A stretch of 31,538 nt of DNA from Desulforhopalus sp. Its GTDB lineage: Bacteria; Desulfobacterota; Desulfobulbia; Desulfobulbales; Desulfocapsaceae. Below, one piece after another: positions 24,110-31,122 of the stretch. The DNA lies in contig JALNVI010000029.1 in assembly GCA_023231425.1 (NCBI GenBank), positions 1-31,538 of the forward strand. The letters run 5' to 3'. The position numbers and the translations under genes are program-made. The notes under the pieces are model-generated. The model was given only the letters and a program-made list of their open reading frames with translations, searched no databases and was not told where the DNA came from. Within the stretch, counting starts at the first letter, position 1. Each line of letters opens with the position of its first letter.

Positions 24110-24952
24110 TCAGAGATCAAGGGTATAGATGGCATTGCCATGCTCCCGATTGTCATGAGATTCTCCCCTGAACTCAACATCCTTCAAATCGGGGTAGAGC
24201 TCCAGATACTTTGTCCTCAGCTCTGCCCGGCGGTCATTTTTGCCCATGGGAGAGCCTTCGAGATGCTGCAGCACCAGCACATCATCGTCAATGAAAGCAG
24301 AAACCTTCGGTGCAGCGGCAATCAGATCGGCAAGAACCGAAGCAAGGATGGAGTGTTTCTTCACCTTCTCCCGCGACTGCTCACTGCCGTCAAACGCACC
24401 GCTCTCAATAAGCTCGGCAAGCATCTCCACAGCATCGTCGATGGTGATGGTATCAATATTGATGACGACATCATAGAGGGTGCTGTCCCAGGTATCCTTG
24501 CTGAAAATGGCAAGACTCCAGCGCCGGCGGGAATCGTCATCTTTATGAATCAGATAGCGAGCCTGCTCATCGGTCACGCCTTCAGCCTCCATCTTCTTGT
24601 GTATCCGGCTTTCAAGATCAGCGATAACCCGGACCTTGCAGACATGACGGATATTCGGCACGAGGAAGTGACCGGCCATGCCGCAGTACACAATGTTGTC
24701 GCTGACCATGTGGCGCAGGAAGACAGCTCGGAACAGACTGAGATAGTGATCTTTTTCACTGCTGAAACGTTCCAGCATGGAGGGCGCGTCATGAATAGCC
24801 CGTTGCAGGCGCTTCATCGGCACCGAAAATTCCTCACTCGTCTCCAACAGGAGGTTACGGGAGAGATATTGATAGTCGAGGCGTCTGGCCAGTTTTTTTG
24901 CCACATAACGGCCCCGGCTGAAGGTGCCCTGGGAAATGGTTATAATTGCCAT
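24110..24952 (-). CDS. Cytidylate kinase-like family protein
   Basis: This encodes 280 residues from the ATG giving MAIITISQGTFSRGRYVAKKLA, with a GGAGAG site upstream. The N-terminus has the layout of the cytidylate kinase-like family (PF13189): beta strand, nucleotide-binding loop, then helix. The loop reads GTFSRGR where standard kinases have GxxGxGK/GSGGR, so ATP binding may be altered. Further on are the family-typical NIVYCGMAGHFLVPNIRHVCKVRVIADLESRI, with an R-rich lid (DDDSRRRWSLAIF), and DVVINIDTITIDDAVEML. Beyond residue 190 is an extra C-terminal extension of about 90 residues, EKVKKHSILASVLADLIAAAPKVSAFIDDDVLVL and onward, outside the kinase core. The true substrate is unknown. 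Family A repeats of the same orientation flank it. Confidence 0.85.
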   Translation of the reverse strand: MAIITISQGTFSRGRYVAKKLARRLDYQYLSRNLLLETSEEFSVPMKRLQRAIHDAPSMLERFSSEKDHYLSLFRAVFLRHMVSDNIVYCGMAGHFLVPNIRHVCKVRVIADLESRIHKKMEAEGVTDEQARYLIHKDDDSRRRWSLAIFSKDTWDSTLYDVVINIDTITIDDAVEMLAELIESGAFDGSEQSREKVKKHSILASVLADLIAAAPKVSAFIDDDVLVLQHLEGSPMGKNDRRAELRTKYLELYPDLKDVEFRGESHDNREHGNAIYTLDL

Positions 24953-25000
24953 GGGAGCTCTCCATGTAAAATTTGCGGGTCAGAATCCCTTGTTCCAGAA

Positions 25001-25203
25001 TTATGGGAACATCGGATAGCCAGTCTTTCGCTCATATTCTTCGCTACAATCAAAAAATTATCCTCCGACAAAGCGAGGAACGAGACGTCGAGGTAAGCAA
25101 TAGACTCCGATATCAAAGTTATGCTGTGGTAAATTTTTTCCTGTTTTTCGAATATGAACGACATACAAGATGTTTCAAGCTTGCCTTATTTCAAGGTCCT
25201 TTT
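25001..25203 (-). repeat. Interspersed repeat family A, copy A9 (long variant)
   Basis: A reverse-orientation, diverged copy: TTATGGGAACATCGGATAGC, then CAGTCTTTCGCTCATATTC, TTCGCTACAATCAAAAAATT and the long central arm CCTCCGACAAAGCGAGGAAC...GACGTCGAGGTAAGC. It then reads ACTCCGATATCAAAG, TTTCGAATATGAACGACATAC and the terminus TTCAAGGTCCTTTTAT. It shares the extra central bases with A7, so the two belong to one subfamily. Confidence 0.85.
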
Positions 25204-25272
25204 ATTTATACCATGAAATGCAGGATTTGCCTCAACCCTCGAAAATTTTTTCAGGGGAAACATCTCTCAACC

Positions 25273-25977
25273 TCATTCAAAATCCGAAACCCGTGCAGGA
25301 AGGAGGTGTCCCTGCCAGTGTTTTTCCAGTCTGCGGACGAAAAAGACGATGGTAAAGGTGAGACACATATAGAGCAGTGCCGCAGTGAGGAAAGCCTCCC
25401 ACGGGCTATAGTAACGTGATTGAATAATCCGTGCCGCACCAGTAATATCGACGATAGTAACCGTACTGGCGAGAGCCGTTCCGTGGAGCATGAAGATCAT
25501 CTCGTTGGAGTAGGCCGGGAGAGCCCGGCGAAAGGCACTCGGCAAAATGATACGCCACAGCATCAGCATGCGCGACATGCCGCAGGCCCGGGCCGCCTCG
25601 ATTTCTCCGGGGGAGGTGGCAACAATTGCACCGCGGATAATTTCCACGGAGTAGGCACAGGTGTTGAGTGCAAAGGCCAGCAGGGCGCAGAACCATGCCT
25701 CGCTGAAAAGCGACCAGAGCACACTCTGCTGCATCCACTGAAACTGCCCGAGGCCATAGTAGATAAGAAACATCTGAATCAACAGGGGAGTGCCGCGGAA
25801 GAAGTAGACAAAAGCACGGATCGGGGCCTGAGCCAGCGCACCGCCCTGTACCCGTACCACCGCCAGAGGGACAGCGAGCAGCAGGCCGATAACGAGGGCA
25901 GCGACGGTAAGCCAGACGGTGGTAACCAGGCCGTCAAAGTAGATCGGCCAGCTTTCCTGAATAATCGAAAAATCCAT
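25273..25977 (-). CDS. Polar amino-acid ABC transporter permease (HisM/ArtM type)
   Basis: This encodes 234 residues, an inner-membrane permease with about five membrane segments. The HisMQ-type domain includes TTVWLTVAALVIGLLLAVPLA, YFFRGTPLLIQMFLIYYG and the EAA loop EIEAARACGMSRMLMLWRIILPSAFRRALPAYSNE. The start codon abuts the stop codon of the other permease, so the two are co-translated and form the usual heterodimer. It is the last gene of the transporter operon. The substrate is probably a basic or other polar amino acid, judged from the binding protein. Confidence 0.92.
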   Translation of the reverse strand: MDFSIIQESWPIYFDGLVTTVWLTVAALVIGLLLAVPLAVVRVQGGALAQAPIRAFVYFFRGTPLLIQMFLIYYGLGQFQWMQQSVLWSLFSEAWFCALLAFALNTCAYSVEIIRGAIVATSPGEIEAARACGMSRMLMLWRIILPSAFRRALPAYSNEMIFMLHGTALASTVTIVDITGAARIIQSRYYSPWEAFLTAALLYMCLTFTIVFFVRRLEKHWQGHLLPARVSDFE

Positions 25978-26670
25978 TCACATCTCCCTGCTGAATCCGG
26001 CAGAATATCTCTTCTCAAAATATTTCAGCAGGATAATAGAGACGGTCGTAAGCAGCAGGTAGTTGACCGCCACCGCCCCGTAGAGAACAAAGGGCTTGTG
26101 GGTCGCCCCCGCAGCGAGCGACGCACGTTGCACCATATCGTTGAGTCCGATGATGGAGACCAGGGCCGTCGCCTTGGTCAGCACCAGCCAGTTGTTGCCA
26201 AAGCCCGGCAGGGCGTGACGCATCATCTGCGGCAGGAGGATACGGGAAAAAATCTGCAGGCCGGTCATCCCGTAGGCACGGCCCGCCTCCAGCTGACCGG
26301 GGTTGACGGCCAGGATGGCCCCTCGGAAGGTCTCAGTCATATAGGCCCCGAAGATAAAACCGATGGTAAGCACCCCGGCGATGAAAGGATTAACGTCGAT
26401 ATACTCCTCATGGCCAATCTTCTCGGCAATGGCGTTCACTGCCATCTGCCCGCCATAAAAGACAATGAGCATCAGCACGAGGTCGGGAATACCACGTACT
26501 ACAGTGGTATAAAGCTTTGCCGGCAGCGAAAGAAGAAGCCGCGGCGAAAGCTTTGAGAGCGCGCCAAGCATGCCGAGCAGCACAGCTACGGCAAGGGACG
26601 CGAAGCAGACCTCAAGGGTGAGCAGCGCGCCGACAAGGATGGTGTGGCCGTAGCCATAGAGTGTAAACAT
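25978..26670 (-). CDS. Polar amino-acid ABC transporter permease (HisQ/ArtQ type)
   Basis: This encodes 230 residues from the ATG giving MFTLYGYGHTILVGALLTLEV, which aligns with the usual HisQ N-terminus; an upstream TTG at 26769 would add 33 unrelated residues covering two hairpins. The EAA loop is QLEAGRAYGMTGLQIFSRILLPQMMRHALPGFGNNW, and RGIPDLVLMLIVFYGGQ is typical of the family. It pairs with the abutting permease gene. The ribosome-binding site is weak, in line with permeases being made in smaller amounts than the binding protein. Confidence 0.9.
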   Translation of the reverse strand: MFTLYGYGHTILVGALLTLEVCFASLAVAVLLGMLGALSKLSPRLLLSLPAKLYTTVVRGIPDLVLMLIVFYGGQMAVNAIAEKIGHEEYIDVNPFIAGVLTIGFIFGAYMTETFRGAILAVNPGQLEAGRAYGMTGLQIFSRILLPQMMRHALPGFGNNWLVLTKATALVSIIGLNDMVQRASLAAGATHKPFVLYGAVAVNYLLLTTVSIILLKYFEKRYSAGFSREM

Positions 26671-26705
26671 GGTCAGGGGGAGAATGGAAAGCAAAGGGAA
26701 TACTT

Positions 26706-26764
26706 CCCGCAGGCCAGCCTGCGGGGAGAGGAACTGCCGCCAGAGCCCTGTGACCAGGCGGCAG
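26706..26764 (-). promoter_or_regulatory. Paired hairpins between binding-protein and permease genes
   Basis: In the 117-base gap between the binding-protein stop and the permease ATG lie two stems. One is CCCGCAGG-CCAG-CCTGCGGG, a perfect 8-bp stem. The other is CTGCCGCC/GGCGGCAG, an 8-bp stem with a 15-base loop. Stems at this place in binding-protein operons are known to protect the upstream message and lower permease expression; the role here is inferred from position. Confidence 0.55.
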
Positions 26765-26787
26765 CGCAACGACGGAATTTCACCGTC

Positions 26788-27570
26788 TCATTTCCCATAG
26801 ACATCGAAGTTGAAGTATTTATCCTGAATCTTTTTATACTCCCCGTTGGCGCGGATGGTCTGAATCGCCTTGTTGAACATCTCGGCGAGTTTCGTATTTT
26901 GCTTCCGCACTTCAATCCCCACACCTTCACCAAACCACTTCTCATCCATCATATCGGGACCGACAAATTCATAATCGCTGCCATTCTCTTTGGTAAGGAA
27001 ACCTGTATAGAGCGCCGCGCTGTCAGCGATAATCAGGTCAAGACGACCGGCAGTGATATCAAGGTAGGCTTCATCGAGATTGCCGTAGCGTTTGATCTTC
27101 ACATCTTTGCCATATTGGGCGGTGAGATATTTATCGTGGATAGTCTCCCGCTGCACGCCGATGGTTTTCCCCTTGAGAACAGCCTCAGTGAAATTGGTAT
27201 ATGCCCCCTTCTTCGCTATGAATTTTACCGGAGTCTGGTAGTATTTATCAGTGAACCCCACCTTCTTGCGGCGCTCTTCGGTGATTGACATTGAGGCGAT
27301 AATGGCATCATATTTGCGGGCGAGCAGGCCGGGAATCATGCCATCCCAGTTCTGCTGCACGAGGACAATCTCAACCCCCATGGCCTGGCCGAGGGCGTGG
27401 GCTATGTCAATATCAAAGCCCTCAATGCTGCCATCGGGCTGGATATAGCTGAATGGCGGATAGGCACCCTCCACGGCAACCCGCACCGTCTTCCACTCTT
27501 TGGCGAAAGAGGCCGTGGTAAAACTGAGGGCGAGAAAGAAACAACAGAGAAATACAGCAATTTTTTTCAT
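26788..27570 (-). CDS. Polar amino-acid ABC transporter, periplasmic binding protein
   Basis: This encodes 260 residues from the ATG giving MKKIAVFLCCFFLALSFTTASFA, with a GGAG site 7 bases upstream. A Sec signal peptide is followed by the SBP_bac_3 family pattern: VRVAVEGAYPPFSYIQPDG, EGFDIDIAHALG, WDGMIPGLLARKYDAIIASMSITEERRKKVGFTDKYY, then a YLDITAGRLDLIIADSAAL region. It resembles the lysine-arginine-ornithine and histidine binding proteins, whose conserved D161-like aspartate and R77-like arginine appear to be in place (SMSITEERR). It delivers the substrate to the two permeases encoded downstream. Confidence 0.93.
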   Translation of the reverse strand: MKKIAVFLCCFFLALSFTTASFAKEWKTVRVAVEGAYPPFSYIQPDGSIEGFDIDIAHALGQAMGVEIVLVQQNWDGMIPGLLARKYDAIIASMSITEERRKKVGFTDKYYQTPVKFIAKKGAYTNFTEAVLKGKTIGVQRETIHDKYLTAQYGKDVKIKRYGNLDEAYLDITAGRLDLIIADSAALYTGFLTKENGSDYEFVGPDMMDEKWFGEGVGIEVRKQNTKLAEMFNKAIQTIRANGEYKKIQDKYFNFDVYGK

Positions 27571-27644
27571 TGGAATCTCCTGAGTTCTGGTTGTCATATA
27601 TTCTGCAGGAATGGGGTGAAGCCCAATACTTCCCCGTACAAGTC

Positions 27645-28412
27645 CTACATCATTGCTGCGACAAAATTCCGGAAACGATCCGTCACCGGCCGTTCAAAAA
27701 CATCTTCGGGGGTACCGTCTTCCATAATCAGTCCCTTTTCGAGAAAAATAACACGGGAGCTGACCTCCCGGGCAAAGCCAAGTTCATGGGTAACAACGAT
27801 CATCGTTCGCCCCTCAAGAGCAAGGTCACGCATGACCTGCAGTACCTCCCCCACCAGCTCCGGATCGAGCGCCGAAGTAGGTTCGTCAAAGAGGATTACC
27901 TCCGGCTCCATGCAGAGGGCCCGGGCGATAGCCGCCCGTTGCTGCTGCCCGCCGGAGAGGTGAATCGGATAGACGTGCAGCTTGTCACCGATACCCACCT
28001 TATCGAGGTAATGGATCGCCATTTTACGCACCTCTCCCCGGTCGCGTTTGAGAACATGCACCGGCGCCTCCATGACATTTTCAAGGATGGTCATGTGCGA
28101 CCAGAGGTTAAACTGCTGGAAGACCATCGCCAGTTTCGAGCGAATCCGTTCAACCTGACGCATATCAGCCGGGACACTGCCATGCCGCAGAGTTTTCATC
28201 TGCACCTGTTCCCCGCCGACGCGAATAATCCCGCGATCCGGGATATCAAGCAGGTTGATACAGCGCAGCAGGGTAGATTTCCCCGAGCCGGATGAGCCGA
28301 GGACAGAGATTACCTCACCACGGCTGGCGGAGAGATCAATCCCCTTCAGCACCTCGTTACGTCCAAAACTCTTGTGCACCCCTTCCACGGAAAGGGCATA
28401 ATCAATTGTCAT
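27645..28412 (-). CDS. Polar amino-acid ABC transporter ATP-binding protein (HisP/GlnQ type)
   Basis: This encodes 255 residues from the ATG giving MTIDYALSVEGVHKSFGRNE, with GAGAG upstream. Walker A is GSSGSGKST, the Q loop is MVFQQFNLW, the signature is LSGGQQQRAAIARAL, Walker B is VILFDEPTSALDPE and the switch is VVTHELGFA. It is the first gene of the transporter operon (ATPase, binding protein, two permeases), and the gap of 74 bases to the next gene keeps them in one transcript. The insertion HGSVPADMRQVERIRSKLAM before the Q loop is typical of HisP-type proteins. Confidence 0.95.
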   Translation of the reverse strand: MTIDYALSVEGVHKSFGRNEVLKGIDLSASRGEVISVLGSSGSGKSTLLRCINLLDIPDRGIIRVGGEQVQMKTLRHGSVPADMRQVERIRSKLAMVFQQFNLWSHMTILENVMEAPVHVLKRDRGEVRKMAIHYLDKVGIGDKLHVYPIHLSGGQQQRAAIARALCMEPEVILFDEPTSALDPELVGEVLQVMRDLALEGRTMIVVTHELGFAREVSSRVIFLEKGLIMEDGTPEDVFERPVTDRFRNFVAAMM

Positions 28413-28539
28413 TTCTCTCTTTTTCGTTAAGTGTGAAGATATTGCCTTCACAGATATACCCAATTCTCCACAAAAATGTCAAAGAGAATGCTGGGCACAA
28501 CGCCCTTTCTCTTCCCCAATATCGTTCTGCGGAGCCGCC

Positions 28540-29046
28540 ATGTCGCCCTTCTTTTTCTCACAAATCCTCACCGGACTGACACTCTGCTCTGATATAACCT
28601 CTTTTCAAATGAAGCAAAGAAGGCATATCCTCCTTTGCTTCATCTTCTCCAGCAGCACCCTCGCCCTGCACTTCGCTCTGCTCGGCCACTGGACGGCCGC
28701 AGCCCTCGCACTCTTTGCCGCGGCCCGTTTCGCCATCGGCTTTTACACCGTGAACATGCGGCTCGCCTGGCTTTTTGTCGCGGTGATCGCAGTAATTACC
28801 GCCTTCACCTGGGAAGGCCCGCTGTCACTGCTTGCCGCAGCAGGCTCGACCATCTGCAACCTCGGCACCTTCCAGCGTGAGGATAAGCGGCTGCGGCTGT
28901 TCATGTTCCCCGGCACCCTCTGCTGGCTGAGCCACAATATTCTCGTCGGATCCCCGGGAGCAGTGGTGGTCGAGAGCGTCTTTTTCTGCTCAAATTTAAT
29001 CGGGTATTACCGCTTTTATCTTGCGCCGAAGAGGCGTCAGTCCTGA
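28540..29046 (+). CDS. YgjV-family inner membrane protein
   Basis: This encodes 168 residues with a GGAG site 6 bases before the ATG. The order of hydrophobic segments and MKQRRHILLCFIFSSSTLALHFALLGHWTAAALAL, ARFAIGFYT, SLLAAAGSTICNLGTFQRED and MFPGTLCWLSHNILVGSPGAVV match the YgjV (Imp-YgjV) family of five-to-six-segment membrane proteins. The function is not established; some relatives are linked to inner-membrane homeostasis. It is transcribed divergently from the transporter operon and its stop overlaps the stop of the convergent YkgJ-type gene by about 10 bases. Confidence 0.85.
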   Translation: MSPFFFSQILTGLTLCSDITSFQMKQRRHILLCFIFSSSTLALHFALLGHWTAAALALFAAARFAIGFYTVNMRLAWLFVAVIAVITAFTWEGPLSLLAAAGSTICNLGTFQREDKRLRLFMFPGTLCWLSHNILVGSPGAVVVESVFFCSNLIGYYRFYLAPKRRQS

Positions 29047-29423
29047 TCTATCCTCTTGTCGTAGGCGCACCAGCCGGGACGCGGCCCGACCTGCGGATGG
29101 TTACGGCAGGTCTCCGGCCGCCTCTCATAAACCGTGCATCTACGTGTGGTTTCATCGAGAAAAAAGCAGTCACCACTGGCACAACGGCTCAGGGTGAAGA
29201 CACCGCTCCGGCTGTGGAAATGTTCCACCTCTCCAGACTTCATCAGCCTGCGGGCGACATATTTCAGGTCCTCTTCCAGCTCCACCTCCTCCATCAGGCC
29301 AAGGCGAATCAAATCCCCCGCGCGAACCTCCACGGCAAGGCGGCAGCAGTTGGCCACACAGCTGCGGCAGAGACGGTTGCGGTATTTGGTCCAGGTGGAG
29401 AGGTCATCAAGACTGGTTTTCAT
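29037..29423 (-). CDS. YkgJ-family cysteine cluster protein
   Basis: This encodes 128 residues with the YkgJ-type metal-binding Cys set: C19xxC22xxxC26C27 in LCRSCVANCCRLA, then SRCASGDCFFLDETTRRCTVYERRPETCRNHP and a late Cys in GWCAYDK. The family is predicted to bind zinc or an iron-sulfur cluster; its function is unknown. It converges with, and overlaps by about 10 bases, the YgjV-like gene, and is divergent from tcdA with a 66-base gap that must hold both promoters. Confidence 0.88.
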   Translation of the reverse strand: MKTSLDDLSTWTKYRNRLCRSCVANCCRLAVEVRAGDLIRLGLMEEVELEEDLKYVARRLMKSGEVEHFHSRSGVFTLSRCASGDCFFLDETTRRCTVYERRPETCRNHPQVGPRPGWCAYDKRIDQD

Positions 29424-29489
29424 TGCCGTCCCTCGTTACAGCTGATAGATTAGCGGAAATTTCCATGATTTCTATTGAAGGGTATCTGC

Positions 29490-30248
29490 ATGACTGAGAC
29501 AAATACAGACCGTTTCGCCCGCACCCGCCTGCTCCTCGGCGAAGAGGCCTTCAGCCGTCTGTGCGAAAGTCGCGTTACCATAGTCGGCATCGGCGCAGTG
29601 GGCGGTTATACCGTTGAAGCCCTCGCCCGCGCTGGCGTCGGCAGCCTGCGACTGGTTGATTTTGATCGCATCACTGCGAGCAATATCAACCGCCAGCTCC
29701 TCGCCCTCGAAACGACCCTCGGTGCCACCAAGGTGAGCCTCGCCGCAGCGCGGATTGCCACAATCAATCCGGCCTGCAAGGTACAGACGGATGAAATCTT
29801 CTGCCGCAATGAAACCCTTGAGATAATTCTCACCCCGCCGCCGGACCTGTTGATCGACGCCATTGATTCCCTCAATCCCAAGACCGACCTGCTCGAAGCC
29901 GCCTCCCGCCGACATATCCCCGTCATCAGCTCCATGGGCGCGGCCCTGCGCACCGACCCCGCCGCGATCCGCAACGGTGATCTTTTTTCCTCCACCGGCT
30001 GTCCGCTGGCGCGCCATGTCCGACAGCGACTGCGCCGGCGCGGGATCGACAGCGGCATCGCCTCCGTCTACTCCACTGAACCTTGTGGGGGAGGCCTCGG
30101 CGAACAGGAGGAGTTTACTGACAAGGGACGGGGGCGCAATATTCTTGGCAGTCTGCCGACCATCCCGGGGATTTTCGGCCTGACCATCGCCAACATGGCC
30201 CTGCTCCACCTCGCCGGCATCAAAAAACTTTCCACTGGAAAAGGTTGA
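29490..30248 (+). CDS. tcdA: tRNA threonylcarbamoyladenosine dehydratase
   Basis: This encodes 252 residues from the ATG giving MTETNTDRFARTRLLLGEEAF, with GAAGGG upstream; a TTG 15 bases earlier is less likely. It is an E1-like ThiF/MoeB-fold enzyme. The nucleotide-binding GIGAVGGYTVEALARAGVG and DFDRITASNINRQLLAL are followed by LLIDAIDSLNPKTDLL and a Cys-rich STEPCGGG segment. The length and the RL(L)LGEEAF opening fit TcdA (CsdL), which dehydrates t6A to cyclic ct6A at position 37 of ANN-decoding tRNAs. The next gene starts 5 bases after its stop, so they share a transcript. Confidence 0.9.
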   Translation: MTETNTDRFARTRLLLGEEAFSRLCESRVTIVGIGAVGGYTVEALARAGVGSLRLVDFDRITASNINRQLLALETTLGATKVSLAAARIATINPACKVQTDEIFCRNETLEIILTPPPDLLIDAIDSLNPKTDLLEAASRRHIPVISSMGAALRTDPAAIRNGDLFSSTGCPLARHVRQRLRRRGIDSGIASVYSTEPCGGGLGEQEEFTDKGRGRNILGSLPTIPGIFGLTIANMALLHLAGIKKLSTGKG

Positions 30249-30252
30249 AATC

Positions 30253-31122
30253 ATGCATTACGAAGGGACCATCTACCGCCCGCCGAGTGAGGCGAACTCC
30301 ATCCTTCTGCAGATCACCACCGGCTGCTCTCACAACCGCTGCACTTTCTGCGAGATGTATCGTGATAAACGCTTTACCGTCAAAGAGATGGCCACCATCA
30401 TGGCGGATATCAACTTCGCCGCTGCCCATTTCCCGCATCACCGCAAGCTCTTTCTCTGCGACGGCGACGCCCTCGTGGTGCCACAGGCGAAGCTGGTGGA
30501 GATCCTTCGCGCCATCCGCCAGCACCTGCCTGGACTTGCCCGCGTTGCCACCTACGCCAATGTAAAATCCATACGTTTCAAGAGCGATGAGGAACTTGCC
30601 GAACTGGTCGAACTCGGGCTGACCATGGCCTGCGTCGGGCTGGAATCCGGCGACGATGTCACCCTTACAGCTATCAACAAGGGGAACGACAGCGCACAGG
30701 CGATCGCCCAGTGTACCCGGCTGCACCGTGCCGGCTTCAAACTCTCCCTCACTGTACTGCTCGGTATCGCCGGGATTGCCCGTTCCGAGATCCATGCCCG
30801 GGAGACAGGGCGGGTGCTGACCGCCATTGACCCGAAATTCATCGGCGCACTCACCCTTATGCTCACTCCAGGCACCCCGCTTTTTGCCGATGCCGAAGCC
30901 GGACGTTTCCACCTCCCTGGTGCCCGTGGCGTATTACGTGAACTGGAGATCATGTTTGAAACAACCACCCTCTCCGGGGGTCTCTTCCATGCCAACCACG
31001 CCTCAAACTACCTGCCCCTGCGTGCCCGCCTGCCCCGCGACCGCGAGCGTGCACTCTCCGAAATCCGTGCCGCCCTCCGGGGTGAAACGTCGCTGAAATC
31101 CGAGTCGCTGCGAGGGCTGTAG
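30253..31122 (+). CDS. Radical SAM protein of unknown substrate
   Basis: This encodes 289 residues. The cluster motif is in QITTGCSHNRCTFCEMYRDK, that is C-x4-C-x2-C, a variant of the canonical C-x3-C-x2-C that I associate with a group of uncharacterised radical SAM proteins carrying GCxxNxCxFCxMY. The rest has the half-barrel pattern (LFLCDGDALVVP as the GGE-equivalent region, VATYANVKSI, LGLTMACVGLESGDDVTL, GIAGI, LTLMLTPGTPLF). There is no SPASM or B12 domain. It sits 4 bases after tcdA and may work with it, though a tRNA link is only positional. Confidence 0.85.
   Translation: MHYEGTIYRPPSEANSILLQITTGCSHNRCTFCEMYRDKRFTVKEMATIMADINFAAAHFPHHRKLFLCDGDALVVPQAKLVEILRAIRQHLPGLARVATYANVKSIRFKSDEELAELVELGLTMACVGLESGDDVTLTAINKGNDSAQAIAQCTRLHRAGFKLSLTVLLGIAGIARSEIHARETGRVLTAIDPKFIGALTLMLTPGTPLFADAEAGRFHLPGARGVLRELEIMFETTTLSGGLFHANHASNYLPLRARLPRDRERALSEIRAALRGETSLKSESLRGL

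Noticed and set aside
25420..26556. Long open frame (378 codons) on the plus strand
   Set aside because: It is the antisense of the two permease genes and is extremely rich in Asp, Gly, Gln and His; the permeases have clear EAA loops.
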